64,000 bases of DNA, taken from the NCBI GenBank assembly GCA_964565645.1, contig CAZMFQ010000011.1, positions 1 through 64,000 of the forward strand, in the 5' to 3' direction. Positions 55,985-64,000 of this stretch are shown here, piece after piece. A program made the position numbers and the translations under genes. This DNA is from JAHIQC01 sp964565645 (GTDB lineage Bacteria; Actinomycetota; Coriobacteriia; Anaerosomatales; JAHIQC01). Each line of letters starts with the position of its first letter. Position 1 is the first letter of the stretch. Below the pieces are notes generated by a model that did no database searches, had not been told where the DNA came from, and saw only the letters and a list, made by a program, of their open reading frames with translations.

Positions 55985-57594
55985 CCCGCGTCCTCCTGGG
56001 CCATCCGCACCGGCCGCGATCCGTACCAGCGCAGCAGGCGCTGCGCCCGCTCCGCTTCCAGATGCACGATCCGGTGGCGCGCCCGTGCGTTGCCCGAGAC
56101 CGAGTCCGCGATGATGGTCGCGAGCCCGGCACGCCGCTGGAACGGGTTCTGCGTGATCGTGAGCGACTGGATGCGCATCCTGGCGATGCGGATCCGGCTC
56201 CTGCCAAAGACCCCGACCTGCATCGTCATCGCCGACTCGTCGACACCGATCCCGGCCGCGCGCCATGCGAGCGCGCGCACCGAGGCGACGATCAGCGCCA
56301 CGAGTACGACCACCGTGCCTCCCGCGGCGTAGCCCGGCGTCCACAGCATGCCGAGGACCGCCGTGAGTGCCGCGCCTGTGAGCAGCGTGAGCGCCGTCGG
56401 GACGAACAGGTAGAAGCGCACCGCGCGCGGCGGGAGTCCCGGGGCGACGGGGAACTCATCGGCCTCCGGCAGAAGCCCGTGCATGACTGCGGGGAGGTCC
56501 CGCATGCGCAAACCGGGCAGCAGCGCGGTCGACCCGCCTGAGGCCTGCTGCTGCTGGTGGCTGATGCCGGCCGTGTCCACATACACCGTGCACCTGCCGA
56601 GGAGCTTGCGCAGCAGCGGTTCCTCGACGCGCACCGACTGCACCCGGCGGACCGGGATGCCGGTCAGGCGCCGCTCGAGCAGGCCGGCCTCGATCTCGAT
56701 GCGCTGTCCGCTCCGACGGGCCACGAAACCGAAGTCGCGGACGATGCCGGCGCCCAGGGCGATGAGCACCACGAGCCCGATGCCGGCCACGACCGTCACC
56801 GCCACGACCGGGACCGCGAGCGAAGCGGCCGCGCCTGCCGCGGACTCCACGCGCGACAGCCCGATGACCTCCACGAGCTGCGCGCCGGCGCCGAGGATGA
56901 GGGCGAACATGAGCGGCACGCGGTTGGAGGTGAGCGAGGCGATCACGAGTTCGATGAACGGCACGCGGTGCTCGTACTCGACGACGGCCGCGTGCACCTC
57001 CGCACCGCCGAACGCGCCGCGGAAGTCGCTCATGCGCCCGACGGGGTCCGCACCCATCGGCAGGCCCGCCGCGAGATTCCCGGCTGCGCCACCGGACGCT
57101 GCGGAGTCCGCCTCCTCGGCCGGGACGGGGGCCTGTTCGTGCCCGGTGTGCAGCAACGCCGCCTTGAGCGCCTCGGCCTCGGCCAGCGTGATCGCTCCGA
57201 TCTTGGCCTCCGGCTCGTTGGAGCCGCCGCCCGCGGTCTGCACCACCACCTCGACGAGTCCGAGCATGCGCATGAACAGGTCCGCGCGGACGTTGACGCC
57301 GTGCACGCGCGCCACGGGGATGACGCTGCGGTGTCGGACCAGCAGTCCGCCCACGACCACGAGGTCCTCGCCCTGGATGCCGTATCCGAAGCGCGACCAC
57401 GCGACCCACTGGGTCGCCACGCCGATGAGGACCGACAGCAGCATCAACCCGCCGAACAGGGCGATCGACGCGCTCTGTCCGATGCCGCTCGCGATGAACA
57501 CGAAGAAGATGCCGACGGCGCTCTGCCACAGCAACGTGACGGAGCGGACGATCACGGTGGCCGGGTGGGTCCGCTTGAGCTCAGACTCCGCCAT
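55981..57594 (-). CDS. Bacterial PH-domain membrane protein (YdbT-like)
   Basis: A 537-residue protein with three bPH2-type modules, each following paired helices. Marker strands are GIQGEDLVVVGGLLVRHRSVIPVARVHGVNV, GQRIEIEAGLLERRLTGIPVRRVQSV and ESAMTMQVGVFGRSRIRIARMRIQSL. YdbS/YdbT pairs are widespread, and their role at the cell envelope is unclear. It overlaps the next gene of the pair by 14 nt. Confidence 0.88.
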   Translation of the reverse strand: MAESELKRTHPATVIVRSVTLLWQSAVGIFFVFIASGIGQSASIALFGGLMLLSVLIGVATQWVAWSRFGYGIQGEDLVVVGGLLVRHRSVIPVARVHGVNVRADLFMRMLGLVEVVVQTAGGGSNEPEAKIGAITLAEAEALKAALLHTGHEQAPVPAEEADSAASGGAAGNLAAGLPMGADPVGRMSDFRGAFGGAEVHAAVVEYEHRVPFIELVIASLTSNRVPLMFALILGAGAQLVEVIGLSRVESAAGAAASLAVPVVAVTVVAGIGLVVLIALGAGIVRDFGFVARRSGQRIEIEAGLLERRLTGIPVRRVQSVRVEEPLLRKLLGRCTVYVDTAGISHQQQQASGGSTALLPGLRMRDLPAVMHGLLPEADEFPVAPGLPPRAVRFYLFVPTALTLLTGAALTAVLGMLWTPGYAAGGTVVVLVALIVASVRALAWRAAGIGVDESAMTMQVGVFGRSRIRIARMRIQSLTITQNPFQRRAGLATIIADSVSGNARARHRIVHLEAERAQRLLRWYGSRPVRMAQEDAG

Positions 57595-58069
57595 CGTCGC
57601 TCACCCGCGCGAGTGTGGCGATGCGGTCCCGCAGTTCGCCGGCCTCGGTCTCGGAGAGGGCCGGGATGGCGTGCGAGCCCGCGGCGGTCCATACCCGGAC
57701 CTCCGAGAGGTCGAAGGCGCGCATGATCGGGCCCTGGCTCGTGTCGACGTGCTGGATGCGCGGCATGGGGATGACGGTGCGCTGGATGACGAACAGCCCG
57801 TGCTGCAACCGGACCTCGAGTTCGGTCACTTCCCAGCGCCAGCGTTCGTAGCGGATGGCGATCGCGGGGCCGAGCGCGATGACGACGCCGGCTAGCACGA
57901 TGACGGCGGGCACGGTCCAGAGCACCGAGGGCGCTTCGACCATCGTGAGGATCACCGCGGTGATGGCCACCGCAAGCACGGCCACCGAGGTCCCGACGAG
58001 CGCCTGGATGCGCCAGACGCTCTTGGCCCTCGGATCGAGCTTGTTCGCTGGTGCCCCCTGGGTCTTCAT
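57581..58069 (-). CDS. Bacterial PH-domain membrane protein (YdbS-like)
   Basis: A 162-residue protein with two helices, then one bPH2 domain (TELEVRLQHGLFVIQRTVIPMPRIQHVDTSQG). ATG 58069 is preferred because TACCAT at 58077-58082 lies 7 nt upstream on the coding strand, the leaderless geometry. First gene of the PH pair. Confidence 0.88.
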   Translation of the reverse strand: MKTQGAPANKLDPRAKSVWRIQALVGTSVAVLAVAITAVILTMVEAPSVLWTVPAVIVLAGVVIALGPAIAIRYERWRWEVTELEVRLQHGLFVIQRTVIPMPRIQHVDTSQGPIMRAFDLSEVRVWTAAGSHAIPALSETEAGELRDRIATLARVSDDGGV

Positions 58070-58076
58070 GCGCACC

Positions 58077-58082
58077 ATGGTA
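58077..58082 (-). promoter_or_regulatory. Putative leaderless -10 element of the YdbS-like gene
   Basis: Minus-strand TACCAT followed by 7 nt and ATG 58069. The intervening GGTGCGC is nearly the same as GGCGCGC at 47435-47441. Confidence 0.45.
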
Positions 58083-58163
58083 TCCGATTGGGTCCGTGTC
58101 CGGGCAGGCTCCTCGGCGTACACTGGTCGATGCCGGATCCTCGACCCACGACCGGAGGCCCCC

Positions 58164-58670
58164 ATGAGCGATAGTGACCGTCCCGATCCCATCGCGGTTG
58201 CGCGCGCCGAGACCCGCGCCGCGTTCGAGAACCGCGCGCTGTTCTACCTCCACATGTACGAGACGCTTGCCGAGGAGCTGGGCGCCGAGAAGGCCGCGGA
58301 GCTCATGAAGCGCGCCATCTACGAGCGGGGCCTCGAGGTCGGCGAGCGCTATCGCGAGGCCGTCGAGGACGGTGACCTCGAGCTTGTGGGCGAGCTGTTC
58401 TGCGCGGGATCACCCTGCGAGGGCGAGCTCTTCGAGCCCGGCGTCGAGGAGTCGGGGACGAGTCGCACGGTGCTGAGGATGACCGCCTGCCCGCTCGTGG
58501 ACGCATGGCGTGCGCATGGCGTGCCGGAGTACGAGATCGACGTGCTGTGTTCGATCGCGGCCGCGGTGGATGAGGGCACATTCGAGGGTGCCGGGCTCGA
58601 ACTCGCGTTCCTCGACCGCCTCGGGCGGCCCGGCTCCGAGAGCTGCCTGCTCGATCTCCGGCTTCGTTAG
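58164..58670 (+). CDS. ATC-hydrolase-family protein
   Basis: A 168-residue protein resembling the L-2-amino-thiazoline-4-carboxylic acid hydrolase family. The pattern includes EELGAEKAAELMKRAIYERGLEVGERY, a TACPLVDAWRAHG cysteine segment and VLCSIAAAVDEG. Cysteines at CAGSPC and CPL may bind metal or iron-sulfur. ATG 58164 follows GGAGG. TACACT at 58119 may be the -10. Confidence 0.75.
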   Translation: MSDSDRPDPIAVARAETRAAFENRALFYLHMYETLAEELGAEKAAELMKRAIYERGLEVGERYREAVEDGDLELVGELFCAGSPCEGELFEPGVEESGTSRTVLRMTACPLVDAWRAHGVPEYEIDVLCSIAAAVDEGTFEGAGLELAFLDRLGRPGSESCLLDLRLR

Positions 58671-58751
58671 TCTGCCGGTGAGCGCGCGCGGTGCCTGACC
58701 AAGGCACCGGCGGGGCATAGACTCCTTGGACCACGCGAAAGGAGCCCGCAC

Positions 58752-59135
58752 ATGGATCGCGCCATCGTGGCAGTGCCCTCACAGACCCCCGCCGGCCTCG
58801 AGGCACCCAGATCATCACATTTCGGCAGCGCGCCGTACTTCATCGTCGCGCAGGTCGAGCAAGGCCGGATCACGCACGTCAGAGCGATCTCGAACCAGTC
58901 GGACACCCAGGGCGGACACGGACAGATAGCCCGCGCGCTCATCGAGGACGGACTGACCGACATCATCACCGCGGGAATAGGCCAGGGCATGCGCTCCAAG
59001 GCCGACTCAGCGGGAGTGAACATCTGGATCGATCGCGACTCCCCGAGTGTTGGCGAAGCGATCGCCGGGCTGCTCGCCGGTTCTCTGCCCCGGGCGACCG
59101 ACGCCGACGTGCACGCGGGGCACCGCGCACACTAG
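58752..59135 (+). CDS. NifX/NifB-type iron-molybdenum cluster-binding protein
   Basis: A 127-residue protein of the dinitrogenase iron-molybdenum-cofactor-binding superfamily: FGSAPYFIVAQVE, HVRAISNQSDTQGGHGQIARALIEDGLTDIITAGIGQGM. In anaerobes without nitrogenase such small proteins are common orphans. ATG 58752 follows GAAAGGAG. Confidence 0.87.
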   Translation: MDRAIVAVPSQTPAGLEAPRSSHFGSAPYFIVAQVEQGRITHVRAISNQSDTQGGHGQIARALIEDGLTDIITAGIGQGMRSKADSAGVNIWIDRDSPSVGEAIAGLLAGSLPRATDADVHAGHRAH

Positions 59136-59221
59136 TCATCATCGGGTTCTCAGATTCCCTCGGCACCCGCCTCGGGGCTATCCTGTTGCGGGGCGAACCA
59201 TGCGAGGGTGGAGGTGGCGGT

Positions 59222-59716
59222 GTGTCACGCGACGAGGTTCTTGAGCGGTTGCAGCACAACCGGATCCGGTTCGATCAGCGTATCGCGAAGATCCCTGTAG
59301 AGCGCCTGGACGCGGCGCCTCCCGGTCGGGCGCACACCCCGAAACAGGTCGTGGCGCACATCACCTCCTACGAGGAACTCATCGTGGAGCGCCTCCGCGC
59401 CGCCCGCGTGGGCGATACGACAGCGTTGTTCCGCGACCGTGTGGGCTGGGAGGAGTTCAACGACCAGGTCTGGGCGCAGGCGGCCGGTCGTGACGCCGCC
59501 GAGGTTCTCAGGGACTCGGCCCGTGTGTTCGCCGAACTCGTGCATGAGCTCATGCTCGTGAGTGACGCCGAGATGAACGAGGCGACCGGGGTCGTCGCGC
59601 ACATCGATCCGGCATGGCTCCAGGGCCGGACGCTCGCAGAGGTCATCGCGGTGGACGCGTTCGATCACTACCCGATGCACTACGACGAGCTCGATCAGGC
59701 CCTCGCCGAGGAGTGA
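59222..59716 (+). CDS. DinB-like four-helix protein (ClbS/DfsB type)
   Basis: A 164-residue helical protein. PKQVVAHITSYEELIVERLRAA and FDHYPMHYDELDQAL supply the His residues of the DinB/ClbS-type metal site. ClbS deactivates colibactin; other members are uncharacterised. GTG 59222 follows GGAGGTGG. Confidence 0.75.
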   Translation: MSRDEVLERLQHNRIRFDQRIAKIPVERLDAAPPGRAHTPKQVVAHITSYEELIVERLRAARVGDTTALFRDRVGWEEFNDQVWAQAAGRDAAEVLRDSARVFAELVHELMLVSDAEMNEATGVVAHIDPAWLQGRTLAEVIAVDAFDHYPMHYDELDQALAEE

Positions 59717-59726
59717 CGGTTCGCGA

Positions 59727-60308
59727 CTATGCGAGCCAGTGGACCTCGCCGCTCGCGAGCTTGTACGCGGCGCCCTGCACCGCGACGCTTCCCGCGGGCA
59801 CGTCCATACCTGCCACGAGCTCGATGAGCTCGGCCACGGTGTCGCGCACGTGATCGTCGACGGCGGCCGCGAGCAGCGCATCGTCGGCGTCGGCGGGAGC
59901 GAGGCTCGGGTCGACGTGGCTGACGTCGATCTTCTCCACGATCGGCGCGAGCCATCCGGGTGCATCGCCCGCGAGCGCCGCGCTCACGGCGCCGCAGTCC
60001 TCGTGACCGAGCACGACCACGACGCGCGTTCCGAGCTTCTCGAGCGCGAAACGGATCGAGGCGACGCTCGCCTGCGCGAGCACATGTCCCGCGGTGCGCA
60101 CGACAAAGAGCTCACCCGGGCCCGCGTCGAACACGGCCTCTACCGGAACGCGTGAGTCCGAGCAGCCCACCACCACGGCCATCGGGTCCTGTCCTTCGAG
60201 CGAGGAGGCGCGCTCGGCGGCGGAGTAGCGTGCCGAGGAAAGGCCGGAGGCGAACCGCGTGTTGCCTTCGCGGAGCCTGGCGAGGGTGGCGGAGTTGTCC
60301 TGGGTCAC
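59727..60308 (-). CDS. Beta-class carbonic anhydrase
   Basis: A 193-residue enzyme with the zinc ligands Cys49 (GCSDSR), His102 and Cys105 (GHEDC) and the Asp51-Arg53 dyad. It interconverts CO2 and bicarbonate. GTG 60308 is used because the frame upstream lacks a ribosome-binding site and the AAGGGA lies just before it. Confidence 0.95.
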   Translation of the reverse strand: MTQDNSATLARLREGNTRFASGLSSARYSAAERASSLEGQDPMAVVVGCSDSRVPVEAVFDAGPGELFVVRTAGHVLAQASVASIRFALEKLGTRVVVVLGHEDCGAVSAALAGDAPGWLAPIVEKIDVSHVDPSLAPADADDALLAAAVDDHVRDTVAELIELVAGMDVPAGSVAVQGAAYKLASGEVHWLA

Positions 60309-60388
60309 CTGCTTCGTCCCTTCGGGTAGCGGCCTGCGCCCATGATAGCCGAGTGCGGCCGGTTCCCGCGTGGCATCGTGAGCGTGCG

Positions 60389-61942
60389 TCACTCCACGTT
60401 GATGAGCGCGTCGGTCGGCGCGTGCGAGTCGGTCAGAAGCGGGACGTCCGCGACAGGAACGGGCTTGTCGTACAGGTCGTCGGCGAACGTCTCGAAGCCT
60501 TCGATGGTCACGCGCCCGTCGAGGGCGGTGCGGATGCGGCGGTCGAGGGTCCCGGGGTCCACCGAGGCGTCCGAGGCGAGCACGATGGTGTTGCGCCGGA
60601 TGTCCATGTCCTCACCGGCGCCGTACCCGATCGGGAACGCCCAGAGGTTGTCCCAGACTTCCGCGGTCGTCCTGTGCATGCTGCGGAACAGCTTGCTTCC
60701 GGGGCCCTCGACGGGGGAGACGACGTTGTAGGCGAGCACGCCGTCGGGCGCCATGTGCTCCTTCACCTCGCCGAGGAACTCCACGGTGGTGAGGTGGAAC
60801 GGGAGCGAGTCAGCGTAGTACGCGTCCACTATGACGACATCGTAGGTCCGGTCGGTGGTCTGCACGTAGCGACGTGCATCCTCGGTGAAGACCTCGAGAC
60901 GTTCGTCTTGCGGGAGCCAGAAGTACTTCTCGGCGACCTCGACGACCGCCGGGTCGATCTCGACCGAGTCGACGGTCATCTCGGGGTAGTCGCGCCAGTA
61001 GCGTTTGGTGATGGCGCCCCCGCCGAGACCGAGCACGAGCACGCGCTTCGCATCGGGCTTCACGCTGAGCGCCAGGTGCATGTAATCGGGGTAGCGGATC
61101 CTGCTCGTGAAGGGGTCCGACATGTCGATGGCGGACTGGTGTGAGCGGTCGAAGCGCAGGTGCCGGGTCTCGGCGTCCTCGGTCACGGTGATGCGGTGGT
61201 ACTGCGTGTCGACCCGGTACAGGACCGTCTCGCCCTTCTCGTTACGCGCCGGGGCGGGCGCGACGCGCCAGAGCACGATCCCTCCGACGATCACGCCGAG
61301 GGCCACAAGCGCGACCGCGCTGACGGCCGTCGCGGACAGCACGCGGCGTTTCGGTGCGGCCGACTCCTCGGCGGGTACCGGAAGTCCGAGCGAGAGGAGC
61401 GCTGTGGCACAGAGGGCGAAACCGGTGCACACGATGAGCGGCTCGATCGAGAGCAGCGGGATGAGCCAGAACGAGGTGGCGAGCGTGCCGAAGATGCTGC
61501 CCGCCGTCGAGACGGCGTAGAGGTTGCCGGTCGAGCGGCCGAGGTGCGTCATGCCGCGGTCGGCGGCGAGGCGCACTCCCAGCGGCGAGACCGTGGCGAG
61601 CAGGAGTGCGGGCAGGAAGAACACCAGTCCGGCGGCGGTGAGCGAGCCCAGGCGCGGCCCGAGCTCCGCCGTGGCCGGCAGGGAGGTCGAGGCGATGACC
61701 GGGGCGAACACGGTCGCGAGCCCGGCGCCCGCGATCACGGTCGGCAGCACACGCCGCGGCCCGAAGTGGTCCGCGAGCTGGCCGCCAAGCCAGTAGCCGA
61801 GCGAGAGCGCCACCATGACGACGCTGATGACGCTGCCCCACACGTAGATGGAGTTGCCGAGGAACGGCGCCAGCACGCGCGCCGCCACGAGTTCGAGACC
61901 CATGAGTGCGGCGCCGCACAGGAACACGATCGCGTTGAGCAT
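60389..61942 (-). CDS. Fused MFS/spermidine-synthase-like protein
   Basis: A 517-residue protein. About eight helices in residues 1-230 are followed by a spermidine-synthase-type methyltransferase fold (VLVLGLGGGAITKRYWRDYP, VDSVEIDPAVVEVAEKYF, DVVIVDAYYADSLPFHLTT). These fusions are common in Actinobacteria and delta-proteobacteria, and most have not been shown to make polyamines. No speD is nearby. ATG 61942. Confidence 0.9.
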   Translation of the reverse strand: MLNAIVFLCGAALMGLELVAARVLAPFLGNSIYVWGSVISVVMVALSLGYWLGGQLADHFGPRRVLPTVIAGAGLATVFAPVIASTSLPATAELGPRLGSLTAAGLVFFLPALLLATVSPLGVRLAADRGMTHLGRSTGNLYAVSTAGSIFGTLATSFWLIPLLSIEPLIVCTGFALCATALLSLGLPVPAEESAAPKRRVLSATAVSAVALVALGVIVGGIVLWRVAPAPARNEKGETVLYRVDTQYHRITVTEDAETRHLRFDRSHQSAIDMSDPFTSRIRYPDYMHLALSVKPDAKRVLVLGLGGGAITKRYWRDYPEMTVDSVEIDPAVVEVAEKYFWLPQDERLEVFTEDARRYVQTTDRTYDVVIVDAYYADSLPFHLTTVEFLGEVKEHMAPDGVLAYNVVSPVEGPGSKLFRSMHRTTAEVWDNLWAFPIGYGAGEDMDIRRNTIVLASDASVDPGTLDRRIRTALDGRVTIEGFETFADDLYDKPVPVADVPLLTDSHAPTDALINVE

Positions 61943-62143
61943 CCTTTGCCTCCTTGGGAGGTGGGTTCGTCGGCACAGACCCCCATCCTCTTGCGGATGC
62001 GGAGCGAGGACTCATTGTAGCGGCCGAACACAGCCTACCGTTCATCCGGTTGCACCTGCCGATGCTCGTGATTTCGGCTACGATATGAACGTGGCGCGCC
62101 CGGGGGACACGTGCGCGCGTTGTCTGCGGTGGAGGGAGCACTC

Positions 62144-64000
62144 ATGCACGTGCAAGTCACGCGGCGCCGTCGTGCGCTCAGTCTTCTCTTGGTGATGGCG
62201 ATGTGCGCTGCGCTGTTGCCGGTGATGCCGGCCGCGGCTGTGCCGGCCCCGACGATCTATGTCGACCCGGTCGGCGGCGATGACGCCAACACCGGCGCCT
62301 CGGAGGCCGAGGCACTCGAGACGCTCACATCTGCGATAGACGCCTCCGATCCGGGAAGCGCGATCGTCATGCTGCCCGGAACGTACGAGCTCGCGGACGC
62401 GATCCTGCTGCCCTGGCGACTCGACTTCGTCGGCCGCGACGGTGCAGCCGAGACGACCATCACCCTCGCAGGCGACGAAGGCATGTTCGACATCGAGTCG
62501 AACGCGTCGGGCACGACGTTCGAGGGCATTGCGTTCGTGGGTGCGAGCAACGTCGCGCATCCCGGCGGGGCGATAGCGGTCTCTGACGCCGAGTTGACGA
62601 TCTCGGAATGCGTGTTCAGGGACAACTGGACGCCGGTCGGCGGCGCGCTGTACGCCGGCGGGGCGAGTCTGGTGATCGAAGACACCGTGTTCGACCGTAA
62701 CGGTGATGAGACCACCACCACGCCTTTCGGCGCTGCGGAGGTGATTGACCGCGAGTGCTACGAAGGTGGCGCCATTTACGCGGAAGCGAGTGGCGTCACG
62801 ATCACCGGCTCCACATTCACCGACAACGGCGCCTATTTCGTCGCCCCCGCGGTGATGTGCGCGGGCTCCGAGGCGATGGTCTCAGACACCACGTTCGATC
62901 ATAACCAGGTCACCCAGTGGTTCGACATGATGGTCCCGGCGCCGAACGAATCCTTCACGTTCGACGGCGTTTCCGCGCAGGTGACGGGGCCGATATCGGA
63001 CGATTCCGGGGCCCTGACCTTCGCGGATTCCTACGCGATGGTGGAGCGTTGCGAGTTCACAGAGAACCTCGCGTACGCGGGTGCCGGCGTCTTGGTTAGC
63101 GGAGGTTCGGTCGCGGTCTACCAGTCCGAGTTCCGCGACAACATCACCTATACCGGGGCTGCGGCTTTCGGTGCGCTGCTCGAGCCGCCGACGGTCGAGG
63201 AGTTCAAGGACAACGTCACATTCGACTCTGCGGCGCCTGTCTCGCCGCTTCGCGAGATGCCGCATCTCGTCGACCGGTCGCTGTTCACCGGGACGACCGG
63301 CGGCGGCGCCGTGCTGGGCTTCATGGGTGAGACCGGCATGGTCACCAACTCGCAGTTCGTCCAGAACGGGGAACCCGGCGATGAGCCGGACCTGTACACG
63401 GTCATCGGCACGTCGGGCGGGGCCCCGGTCCCGAACATCATCATCGATCTGGTCGACCCGGTCGACGTGTACAACTGCACGATCGCCGACAACTCAGCCG
63501 GCACGGGCGTGTTCGGCCTGGACATGCCAGTCGACGTGATAGACACCATCGTCTGGAACGGCTTGGGCCTGGATTCGGTCGTCACCGCCGGAGACGTCCT
63601 GGGCTGCGACCTCGAGACCGACATCCCCGATTTCTCGGCTCCGTCGTCCGGTCCGGGCGCGAGCTCCGTCTTCGGCTATATCAGCTTGTATCCCGAGTTC
63701 GTGGATCCCGATGCCGGCGATTACCGCCTCAAGCCGTTCTCCCCGTGTATCGACACGGGTACCGACGTGGTCTCCGAGTGGGTGACCGAGGACTATGACG
63801 GCGTGATGCGTCCGATCGACGGCGACGAGGACGAGACAGCCCAGTGGGACATCGGCGCGTTCGAGTACGACCCGTGGAGTGACACGCGCATCGGCGGCTC
63901 CGACCGCTTCGATACGAGCGTCGAGGTCTCCCAGCGTCACTTCCCCGAGGGTGCCGACACCGTCATCCTCGCGACCGGCCTCAAGTTCGCGGACGGCCTT
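62144..64000 (+). CDS. Beta-helix surface protein with CWB2 repeats (3' truncated by window)
   Basis: At least 619 residues; the frame is open to the window edge. ATG 62144 follows GGAGGGA. A signal peptide (RRRRALSLLLVMAMCAALLPVMPAAAVPA) leads into right-handed beta-helix coils (TIYVDPVGGDDANTGASEAEALETL, GGAIAVSDAELTISECVFRDN, GGALYAGGASLVIEDTVF, FGAAEVIDRECYEGGAIY) like a pectate-lyase-type fold. From about residue 579 a CWB2 repeat begins (TRIGGSDRFDTSVEVSQRHF). Same anchoring strategy as the 50577 protein. Confidence 0.92.
   Translation, partial: MHVQVTRRRRALSLLLVMAMCAALLPVMPAAAVPAPTIYVDPVGGDDANTGASEAEALETLTSAIDASDPGSAIVMLPGTYELADAILLPWRLDFVGRDGAAETTITLAGDEGMFDIESNASGTTFEGIAFVGASNVAHPGGAIAVSDAELTISECVFRDNWTPVGGALYAGGASLVIEDTVFDRNGDETTTTPFGAAEVIDRECYEGGAIYAEASGVTITGSTFTDNGAYFVAPAVMCAGSEAMVSDTTFDHNQVTQWFDMMVPAPNESFTFDGVSAQVTGPISDDSGALTFADSYAMVERCEFTENLAYAGAGVLVSGGSVAVYQSEFRDNITYTGAAAFGALLEPPTVEEFKDNVTFDSAAPVSPLREMPHLVDRSLFTGTTGGGAVLGFMGETGMVTNSQFVQNGEPGDEPDLYTVIGTSGGAPVPNIIIDLVDPVDVYNCTIADNSAGTGVFGLDMPVDVIDTIVWNGLGLDSVVTAGDVLGCDLETDIPDFSAPSSGPGASSVFGYISLYPEFVDPDAGDYRLKPFSPCIDTGTDVVSEWVTEDYDGVMRPIDGDEDETAQWDIGAFEYDPWSDTRIGGSDRFDTSVEVSQRHFPEGADTVILATGLKFADGL

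Noticed and set aside
60389..61942. A true polyamine-synthesis gene
   Set aside because: The membrane fusion and absence of speD or speA nearby make spermidine synthesis unproven; only the fold can be claimed.

Overview
The window is high-GC DNA, probably from an anaerobic high-GC Gram-positive bacterium, most plausibly a Coriobacteriia-like actinobacterium. That placement is inference. It rests on base composition, GTG/TTG starts behind strong Shine-Dalgarno sequences, starts preceded by TANNNT-7 nt-ATG (a leaderless signature common in actinobacteria), two surface proteins with cell-wall-binding repeat 2 (CWB2) domains, and several iron-sulfur or anaerobe-type genes. No rRNA, tRNA, CRISPR or transposase was seen.

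Bases 1 to about 26,450 are a long integron gene-cassette array: about 35 cassettes, each of one or two genes plus an attC site. The main support is internal. In nearly every cassette the left core of its attC is the exact reverse complement of the first bases of that same cassette (for example GTTAGGT paired with ACCTAAC), as folded attC recombination requires. Most sites are an 84-bp form; a 105-106 bp form and several singletons also occur. Sites point so that the integrase and attI should lie left of base 1; no integrase gene is in the window. Cargo is mostly small lipoproteins and membrane proteins. It also includes toxin-antitoxin modules (Doc twice, ParE once, XRE-ImmA plus DUF4411), an HNH nuclease (two identical copies), a HEPN protein, a 2H phosphoesterase, a trypsin-like protease, a methyltransferase and GNAT acetyltransferases. 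Towards the right end the sites decay and the cassettes become unusual: TetR plus oxidoreductase, TetR plus ferredoxin-type reductase, very small membrane proteins, and a truncated last cassette.

From 26.5 to 40.8 kb lies a run of small accessory genes without attC sites: DUF1801, trans-aconitate methyltransferase (tam), rifampin ADP-ribosyltransferase (arr), an EFR1-type flavodoxin-ferredoxin, TfoX-like, two Imm-5-like immunity proteins, a PadR-DUF1048-ABC exporter operon, a TetR-hydrolase pair with clear operators, and a VOC protein.

From 40.8 to 64 kb the content looks like core chromosome. It includes a three-gene nucleotidyltransferase, aminotransferase and CDP-alcohol phosphotransferase operon (a candidate phospholipid headgroup pathway), a cold-shock protein with a structured leader, a TudS-like protein, an amino-acid ABC binding protein and permease without an ATPase, a tRNA-dihydrouridine synthase, a FUSC-like membrane protein and a TipA-like MerR regulator with a textbook 19-bp-spacer promoter. 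It continues with a 1588-residue FG-GAP/CWB2 surface protein, a GcvR-like ACT protein, paired bacterial PH-domain proteins, carbonic anhydrase and a fused MFS/spermidine-synthase protein, and ends inside a second CWB2 surface protein that runs off the window.
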